Of a stretch of DNA of 64,000 nucleotides, positions 58,302 through 64,000 are shown piece after piece (position 1 is the stretch's first letter; each line of letters starts with the position of its first letter). The DNA comes from an uncultured Saprospiraceae bacterium (lineage in GTDB: Bacteria; Bacteroidota; Bacteroidia; Chitinophagales; Saprospiraceae): NCBI GenBank assembly GCA_938015435.1, contig CALLPN010000021.1, positions 1 to 64,000 on the forward strand. Direction: 5' to 3'. The translations under genes and the position numbers were made by a program. The notes below the pieces were generated by a model. That model saw only the letters and a list, made by a program, of their open reading frames with translations. It was not told the origin of the DNA and searched no databases.

Positions 58302-59831
58302 TTGTATCGAACTCTTGGAAGCTTAACAGTACTAAAATTGGTTGGAGCATTTTTAGGAATATTTTATTCTATTCTTCAGGTTAAATATTTTGGAACGGAT
58401 AGAGTTATAGAGACATTTTTCGCAGCACAGTCATTGGTATACCTTGTAACTTCTCTAACACAATCTGGTCAATTGGCCGAAGTATTTTTACCTGTTTACC
58501 TTGAGCTCAAAGAGAAATATGGCCTTACAGTGGCCTCTCTCTCCTTTAGCAGTATTATAAATAGGATAATATGTTTTGTGTCTATAATTTTGGTTTTAAT
58601 GTTTTTGATAGCTCCATTTCTTATGAAGTTGTTTATTCCTGGCTTTGAATTTTCGGATCAATTGTTCGCGTCTAATATATTTAGAGCCTTTTTACCTTTA
58701 GTTCTGTTACAAATATTATCTTCTTTTATTAATACTGTTTTGAATGCGGAAAGGATATATGGTCGGGTTGAGATTGCAGGTATAATTAGCTATGTTGTTT
58801 CTATTGTACTCTTAGTATTGTTTTATGAAGCTTGGAGTATATGGACTCTAGTGTTTGCGTTATATGCAGGTAAATTAATAGATTTGAGTATAGGAGTTTA
58901 TTATTTGAAACGGCAGCAAATCAGGTATTCTTTAAATTGGAATGTTGATAAATTCGATTCGAGAGAGTTATTTAGAACTTTGTTCTCAACGTTTAGATAT
59001 ACTGGATCAACTCAAGTTCTGAATTGGGCATATACTGCGAGTTTGTCTTTTTTACCTCAGGGTATTTTTGCAATTTTCAAATACGTAAATATTCTCTTTA
59101 GTAAAAGTGGAAGTATTATTATAGATCCTATTAAAACATTGCTTTTTACGGAGTTTTCAGCGAACAGAGAGTCTAATCAGGATAAAATCAATATTCTTTT
59201 ACAACGCTCTATTTCTATTGCTGTATTGGTAGGGATTCTTGTGTTTTCTATTGCACTGTTCGCGGGTTATGAAGGTATGTCCTTTATTTGGGGCGGCGAA
59301 AAATTTGATATTGATAAATTGAATAAAGCTTATCCTATCTTGATAACATTCTTTTCTTTGTATATTTTTCAAATTGCATATGGGATATCTCGGAAATACA
59401 CGGTTTCAATAGGAAGAGCAAAAGAATTATACAATTGGCAGGCTCTAACCCAGTTTATTTCGGCTTTTGTTGTTTACATACTAATTTATTATTTTGCTTA
59501 CTGGGGTTTAATAGTAGCGTTGTTGATTAATAGAGTACTATTATTATCTGTACCATTTTTAATGAATACAAGTGTTTATAAAGAAGTGTTCAATTTAAAG
59601 TTTAATTCTAAATGTCTTTTTTTACTAGGTTTTATGTTGCTGTCATTTTGGGTAGTCCATGGCATATATTTGGAAGAAATAAATGCAATAATTGGTAAAG
59701 GAAGTGATTTGTTTTATGTGATAGTTTTATCTGGTTTAGCAGTATTTCTATTTTTATCTTTAGTTAAGATTCTTTCCTTTGATGAATTGAAGGCATTTCA
59801 AAATATTCTAAAATCTAAATTTAGTGATTAG
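58302..59831 (+). CDS. MurJ/MviN-type lipid flippase
   Basis: 509 residues, TTG start, about 14 membrane helices. The start LTVLKLVGAFLGIFYSILQVKYFGTDRVIETFFAAQSLVYL is the MurJ pattern (R/K-F-G-T-x-x-x-x-D/E-A-F-F), unlike the Wzx at 40611. MurJ-type proteins in polysaccharide clusters can move lipid-linked oligosaccharides other than lipid II. Two flippases in one cluster suggest two lipid-linked products or a two-part glycan. Confidence 0.85.
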   Translation: MYRTLGSLTVLKLVGAFLGIFYSILQVKYFGTDRVIETFFAAQSLVYLVTSLTQSGQLAEVFLPVYLELKEKYGLTVASLSFSSIINRIICFVSIILVLMFLIAPFLMKLFIPGFEFSDQLFASNIFRAFLPLVLLQILSSFINTVLNAERIYGRVEIAGIISYVVSIVLLVLFYEAWSIWTLVFALYAGKLIDLSIGVYYLKRQQIRYSLNWNVDKFDSRELFRTLFSTFRYTGSTQVLNWAYTASLSFLPQGIFAIFKYVNILFSKSGSIIIDPIKTLLFTEFSANRESNQDKINILLQRSISIAVLVGILVFSIALFAGYEGMSFIWGGEKFDIDKLNKAYPILITFFSLYIFQIAYGISRKYTVSIGRAKELYNWQALTQFISAFVVYILIYYFAYWGLIVALLINRVLLLSVPFLMNTSVYKEVFNLKFNSKCLFLLGFMLLSFWVVHGIYLEEINAIIGKGSDLFYVIVLSGLAVFLFLSLVKILSFDELKAFQNILKSKFSD

Positions 59832-60360
59832 AAGTTCTCGATTTAGACATTTTTTACGTTGGATAACTAATGCATTAGTTACGGATATTCCAAGTTCGAG
59901 TTTACGACTTTTTTGGTTTCGAAAATTCATTTCTATTGGAAAATCATCTAACATTATGATGGGTTTTAAAGTTAGAAAGCTAGCCAACATTAACATTGGA
60001 AGCACTACAAATATTAATCCCAATTGCATGTTTGATAGTCGCGGAGGTGAGATTTTAATTGGCGATAATGTTGATATAGCTCCGGAGGTGAATATATGGA
60101 CATTAGAGCACAACCCTCAAGACCCTAATTTTGCAACCAAAGGAGGTCCAGTAATTATTTCAGATTTTGTCTGGATAGGAAATCGAGTTACCATTTTACC
60201 TAACGTTACTATCGGAGAAGGAGCCGTTGTGGCTACAGGAGCTGTAGTAACAAAGGATATTTCGTCATGGACAATTGTTGGTGGTATTCCTGCCAAAAAA
60301 ATAGGTGAAAGAAATTCAGTACAAGAGTCTCGAAAACCGTATAAACCTTTTTTACTTTGA
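59824..60360 (+). CDS. Hexapeptide-repeat acetyltransferase (WcaF-like)
   Basis: 178 residues, GTG start overlapping the flippase stop by eight bases. Left-handed beta-helix repeats: IGSTTNINPNCMF, IGDNVDIAPEVNIWTLEHNPQ, then IGNRVTILPNVTIGEGAVVATGAVVTKDI and the ending IVGGIPAKKIGER. The His of EHNPQ is the usual catalytic residue. It O-acetylates a sugar from acetyl-CoA; sugar unknown. Stop and next start overlap (TTGA). Confidence 0.9.
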   Translation: MIRSSRFRHFLRWITNALVTDIPSSSLRLFWFRKFISIGKSSNIMMGFKVRKLANINIGSTTNINPNCMFDSRGGEILIGDNVDIAPEVNIWTLEHNPQDPNFATKGGPVIISDFVWIGNRVTILPNVTIGEGAVVATGAVVTKDISSWTIVGGIPAKKIGERNSVQESRKPYKPFLL

Positions 60361-61385
60361 TTCATATTTCATGTTTACCAAAAGCTGGTTTGGAGAACCC
60401 GTACCAGCTATTAATGATGGAAGGACTTAATTCTTCTACTCACCTAGACGTAAAGCATGGGATAGATGACAAGTTTTTAGGTATTCTTCGTACAGCGATG
60501 CGTGATAAGCCTGATTATATTCACTTCGACTGGATCCAACAATATTACTATCGTCGTAAGCATTGGATGACCACTTTATTATATCCACTATTTGTCATTC
60601 AGATTTGGTTAGTAGTACATGTTTTAGGTGTTAAATTAGTTTGGACTTTACATAATATTATGCCTCATGATTCGCCGGACGATGGTGTGTATCTGAAAGC
60701 AAGAAGATATTTCGCTAAGAAGGTAGATTGGATTAGAGTATTTAGTCCAACAACAGTAACAGATGCTGCGAGTATTTTAAGTATATCAGAGGACAAATTT
60801 ATTATTGTACCCGAAGGATCTTATGTAAGTTATTATCCCAATACTACTAATAGGGAATCAGCAAGAAATAAGTTTAGTATTTCTACTGACTCTAAAGTTG
60901 TTTTATTTTTTGGATCGATAAGACCGTATAAGGGTATTGAAGATCTTATTATTGCATTTAAAAATATAAATGTTGGTCATCTAATAATAGCAGGAAACTG
61001 TACCAATAAGTCATATGCAAATTCATTATTGGATTTAATTGGTGAAAGTAAGAGCATTACATTTCATTCCAGAGGAGTTTCATTGACGGATATTCAATTT
61101 TATATGTCTTGCGCTAATGTGGTAGTGTTACCATTTAAAAAGATAGAAAATTCTGGAAGTGCTATTTTGGCTATGGGATTCTCTAAACCAATTGTAGCTC
61201 CTTTTAAAGGGGTATTACCTTATCGACTTAAGAAACAACAACACTTACTATTTAAAGATGATTTAGAATCCAAACTGAGTTCAGTATTGCAAATGTCAAT
61301 TGAAGATCTAGATAAGATAGGAATAACAAACTTTCAAGAGGTTCAAAAATTTAAATGGGTCGATTATGAGGAATCTTTCAAATAG
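60357..61385 (+). CDS. GT-B glycosyltransferase
   Basis: 342 residues, TTG start overlapping the previous stop. Begins MIHISCLPKAGLENPYQLLMMEGL, with IHFDWIQQYYYRRK, VWTLHNIMPHDSPDD, FFGSIRPYKGIEDLI (GT4-type donor domain) and LPFKKIENSGSAILAMGFSKPIVAP. This resembles GumH/GT4-like enzymes that add a sugar to a lipid-linked intermediate. Linkage unknown. Its end overlaps the next gene by 20 bases. Confidence 0.88.
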   Translation: MIHISCLPKAGLENPYQLLMMEGLNSSTHLDVKHGIDDKFLGILRTAMRDKPDYIHFDWIQQYYYRRKHWMTTLLYPLFVIQIWLVVHVLGVKLVWTLHNIMPHDSPDDGVYLKARRYFAKKVDWIRVFSPTTVTDAASILSISEDKFIIVPEGSYVSYYPNTTNRESARNKFSISTDSKVVLFFGSIRPYKGIEDLIIAFKNINVGHLIIAGNCTNKSYANSLLDLIGESKSITFHSRGVSLTDIQFYMSCANVVVLPFKKIENSGSAILAMGFSKPIVAPFKGVLPYRLKKQQHLLFKDDLESKLSSVLQMSIEDLDKIGITNFQEVQKFKWVDYEESFK

Positions 61386-62862
61386 TTATTTATTAATTAT
61401 TATGTTTTATCTGTTGGGTGCTTGCAAAACATCCGATGTAAAAGTCAGTAATGATGATGGTAAATTTAATGATGATTATAAATTTATCGTAACAGAAGAG
61501 TATAGTAGGGACTCAGAATTTCTCAATACTCTTTTAAGTAACCATGATAGTATAGAGTTGGAATTTATTGCGTCTGTAAAGTACTCCTATACTAATATTA
61601 TAGCTGAAGGTAATAGTTCAATTGTAATACATGGAAATAATGCTTCTATAGAATTGAGGAATGATACAGAAAGTGAATCACTGTTTACTTTCAATGATAT
61701 CAATTCACTATTGGTTAAGGATGTAAATTTGGATGGAAATTATGAACAATCATTTTGCAAAAACTACTTGGTAAGAGTTTATTCTGCATTTAATATGAAT
61801 GATCAAATAGAATTTAGTAACGTAAATTTTTCTAATGCATCGAATGGCGGTGTTCTTTTCAAAAAACAATACCCTTCTAAGCAAATACGAAATAGAAGTA
61901 TTGGGTATAATCAATTAATTGTCAATAGCTGTAATTTTTATAATACGGGTAGTAAAGGAGCTTGTAACATTAGGGGGTCACATAAGGATGTCAAGTTTAT
62001 CAATTGTACAGCAACAGACCCATTGGGTCGAAACGATTTAGCGCATATTTTCGATTTTACTTCTGAAGTTACATTTGAAGAAGATTTCATCGATAATTTA
62101 CTAATTAGGGATTGCGCAGTAGATTATGCAAGATATGAGGGTATTTTTATTCAAGGCGTGAGGAATGTGGTCTTAAATGGATTTACTGCAAATCATGTAG
62201 GTTTAGATTCCCTTGGAAACAAGTATGTTTCTAATGCTATTAAAATAGATGATTTAGGCAGAAATAGTGCCGCTAGATTAGTGAATGTTAAAGTATTCAA
62301 TAGTTCTGATAAAGCCTATGCCTCTATTAGTATTGAAGAATCTAAAGGCAAGTCCGTTACCAAGGGTGTATTAATAGACAGCATCGATGTAGATCTATTA
62401 GTGAAGCTAGGAGCTTCAGGTGGTCATACTATTTCCAACTCGATAGCGAGGAATGCTCCCTTTCATTTGCTTTCTCCTAATAATCTAATTACTAATTGCA
62501 AATTTGTAAACAGTATAAAACAGAAATCAATTTATATTCATTCAGATAATAATGAAATTAGAAATTGTCAATTTAAGAATGGAGTGATAGATATAGGTCG
62601 ACGATCACAACTCAACAGAATAGTGGATTGCAAATTAACCTCTAGTTTAGAAATGCATCACTTTGTTGGACTCTCTCAAAATGATCCATCTCGGCCTTAT
62701 TCCTTATCAATTGAAAAATGTGATGTGCCAAGTGATGTTATAGGTGTATGGGCAGGAGGATATGCGGATAAATTGCAGAATATAAATCTAAGATTAGATA
62801 GTAATTCAAAGACATTTTCTGTGCATAAGGATTTGAAAAAAGCCGCAAAATTAAGGAATTGA
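61366..62862 (+). CDS. Lipoprotein with right-handed beta-helix domain
   Basis: 498 residues. Lipoprotein signal: YLLGACKT, Cys at about residue 20. From about residue 60 the sequence is a parallel beta-helix with repeated short strands of I/V-x-N-C/S (FINCTATD, IRDCAVDYA, ITNCKFVNS, IRNCQFKNG), like pectate-lyase-fold proteins. These folds hold polysaccharide lyases, epimerases and binding proteins. No catalytic set can be named. Placed between two glycosyltransferase genes, so it probably acts on the same glycan at the outer membrane. Start ATG lies inside the end of the previous gene. Confidence 0.75.
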   Translation: MRNLSNSYLLIIMFYLLGACKTSDVKVSNDDGKFNDDYKFIVTEEYSRDSEFLNTLLSNHDSIELEFIASVKYSYTNIIAEGNSSIVIHGNNASIELRNDTESESLFTFNDINSLLVKDVNLDGNYEQSFCKNYLVRVYSAFNMNDQIEFSNVNFSNASNGGVLFKKQYPSKQIRNRSIGYNQLIVNSCNFYNTGSKGACNIRGSHKDVKFINCTATDPLGRNDLAHIFDFTSEVTFEEDFIDNLLIRDCAVDYARYEGIFIQGVRNVVLNGFTANHVGLDSLGNKYVSNAIKIDDLGRNSAARLVNVKVFNSSDKAYASISIEESKGKSVTKGVLIDSIDVDLLVKLGASGGHTISNSIARNAPFHLLSPNNLITNCKFVNSIKQKSIYIHSDNNEIRNCQFKNGVIDIGRRSQLNRIVDCKLTSSLEMHHFVGLSQNDPSRPYSLSIEKCDVPSDVIGVWAGGYADKLQNINLRLDSNSKTFSVHKDLKKAAKLRN

Positions 62863-63971
62863 TGAGGATTTTATTTTGTACGACATTATTTGAAACTGTA
62901 GAGAATGGACCGGCAAAATTTGCTCAACTGTTGTACAATCACTTTCGATTAGATGAGAACGTAGAATTCGACGTGCTAACTCCAGATGTTAAGATAGAAT
63001 CATTGGGTGTCTATAAGCTAACTAAAGAAGTACCAAGGTTATTTAAATCTGTTAGCTTCGTTTATTATGCATTTTTATTTGCGAATGATGTCAAGAGAAT
63101 TAATCAGTTAAATAACTATGATGTAATATGGTTCAATAATGTAATAACTGGCTGGAAATCTGCAAAAACAAGCCAAGATTTAAAGCATGTTGGTATGATT
63201 AACGATGATAATTCTATGCGCTATGATGAAATATCAATGAAGTTATCTCAGAAGTATTTTCGTCATTTTGTATTTAACATTATAGAAAAAAGGTCTATAA
63301 ATGTATTTGATAAAGTAGTAGTGAATTCTATGTACATGCAGCGTTTGGTTAACGAGTACTATAAGCCAAATAATAATATCGCTGTACTATATAAGGCAGT
63401 AAATAGTAACCTCGAGTCTAATAGTACTAGGTTAGACAAATCTGGATTAATTAAGGTTCTTTTTGTTAAATCTGATTTTTTGAGGGGTGGATTACTAGAG
63501 CTTATCGAAGCATTGAACAATTTACCATACAGATTTTTATTAACCATAATTGGCGTAGAGAAAAATCAAATAGAACTAGTATTTGATAAAAAAGATGATT
63601 TAAAGCTAAATTTTTTGGGCAAAGTAGAGCAGAGTGTGGTTTTTAAAGAGCTTTGTCAGAATAATATATTTTGTTGTCCATCGAAAAAGGAAGCCTTGGG
63701 TGTTGCTAATATGGAGGCTATGATTCATAGTACACCGGTTGTGACATCTGACGTGGGAGGTATTCCAGAGGTAATGAATCACGGAAAAAATGGTTTTATA
63801 GCTCATGGGCCAACCGTAGATTCAATTGCTATGGCTATGAAGAGTTGTATTGAGGATGATACAGAAAGGGAAATTAAGGTGTCAAATGCCAAAGAGTTTG
63901 TGGTTAGTAATTTTAGTCATAAGAGAATGATCTCAAGAATAATGAATATTTGTGATGAGATTGTTTCCTAG
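62862..63971 (+). CDS. Family 4 glycosyltransferase
   Basis: 369 residues; ATG at 62862 shares one base with the previous stop (an in-frame TTG lies three bases earlier). N-domain: ILFCTTLFETVENGPAKFAQLLYNHF. C-domain: LFVKSDFLRGGLLELIEAL (a variant donor loop) and the GT4 end FCCPSKKEALGVANMEAMIHSTPVVTSDVGGIPEVMNHGKNGFI, with the E-x7-E. Last complete gene of the window; the cluster probably continues to the right. Confidence 0.93.
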   Translation: MRILFCTTLFETVENGPAKFAQLLYNHFRLDENVEFDVLTPDVKIESLGVYKLTKEVPRLFKSVSFVYYAFLFANDVKRINQLNNYDVIWFNNVITGWKSAKTSQDLKHVGMINDDNSMRYDEISMKLSQKYFRHFVFNIIEKRSINVFDKVVVNSMYMQRLVNEYYKPNNNIAVLYKAVNSNLESNSTRLDKSGLIKVLFVKSDFLRGGLLELIEALNNLPYRFLLTIIGVEKNQIELVFDKKDDLKLNFLGKVEQSVVFKELCQNNIFCCPSKKEALGVANMEAMIHSTPVVTSDVGGIPEVMNHGKNGFIAHGPTVDSIAMAMKSCIEDDTEREIKVSNAKEFVVSNFSHKRMISRIMNICDEIVS

Positions 63972-64000
63972 ATTATCTATCAAAAAGAATTCAATAGTGT

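Overview
The window looks like a low-GC, non-phototrophic member of the Bacteroidota. The clade markers are the gliding lipoprotein GldH, a RemB/Wzi-like outer-membrane barrel, a 2TM-domain protein beside LytTR regulators, an UpxY-type NusG paralogue heading a polysaccharide operon, and repeated promoter elements of the Bacteroidota type (TAnnTTTG at -7, here mostly TATCTTTG, with TTG at -33). Shine-Dalgarno sequences are mostly absent and TTG starts are common. I see no rRNA, tRNA, insertion sequence, prophage or CRISPR array.

Layout. 1-5,400: a 5'-truncated TPR-like protein with a poly-lysine tract, a membrane-anchored small protein, a possible small rightward transcript, a large helical protein, two LytTR regulators separated by three evenly spaced LytTR-type boxes, and a 2TM protein. 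5,600-14,140: methyltransferase, acyltransferase, PLP trans-sulfuration enzyme, a strongly folded probable non-coding RNA with a perfect terminator (9,190-9,583), RadC, a flavin/2Fe-2S reductase, a family 2 glycosyltransferase, a LysE exporter and a phospholipase-A-like barrel. 14,260-20,060: gldH, dnaJ, grpE and the bifunctional formimidoyltransferase-cyclodeaminase on the minus strand, then dGTPase on plus. 20,139-28,350: RemB/Wzi-like barrel, cobalamin methionine synthase and a large SLBB polysaccharide export protein in one run.

The right half (28,343 to the end) is one very long plus-strand surface-polysaccharide cluster of about 35 genes, mostly overlapping or a few bases apart. It opens with a good promoter, a winged-helix/nucleotidyltransferase-like protein and an UpxY antiterminator, followed by a leader with mutually exclusive hairpins. 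Then come sugar-nucleotide genes: Ugd and UDP-xylose synthase, RmlB, HldD and a heptose kinase, a full WbpA/B/E/D/I set for UDP-ManNAc3NAcA, and a nonulosonic-acid block (cytidylyltransferase, PseB, SDR reductase, NeuB-type synthase, NTF2-like protein, PseG). It also carries CysC and CysDN for activated sulfate, a solitary RibA-type GTP cyclohydrolase II, a Wzz chain-length protein, two flippases (Wzx type and MurJ type), several glycosyltransferases, hexapeptide acetyltransferases, a capsule-synthesis protein, two tandem nucleotidyltransferase-fold proteins and a beta-helix lipoprotein.

The most promising points are: (1) the nonulosonic-acid block has dehydratase, hydrolase and synthase but no PseC aminotransferase or PseH acetyltransferase, and an SDR plus an NTF2-like protein stand in their place, suggesting a 7-hydroxy, 9-deoxy sugar; (2) the tandem nucleotidyltransferase-fold genes; (3) the unassigned structured RNA; (4) the LytTR box array; (5) the antitermination-like leader; (6) three genes whose conserved N-termini have no ATG/GTG/TTG start.
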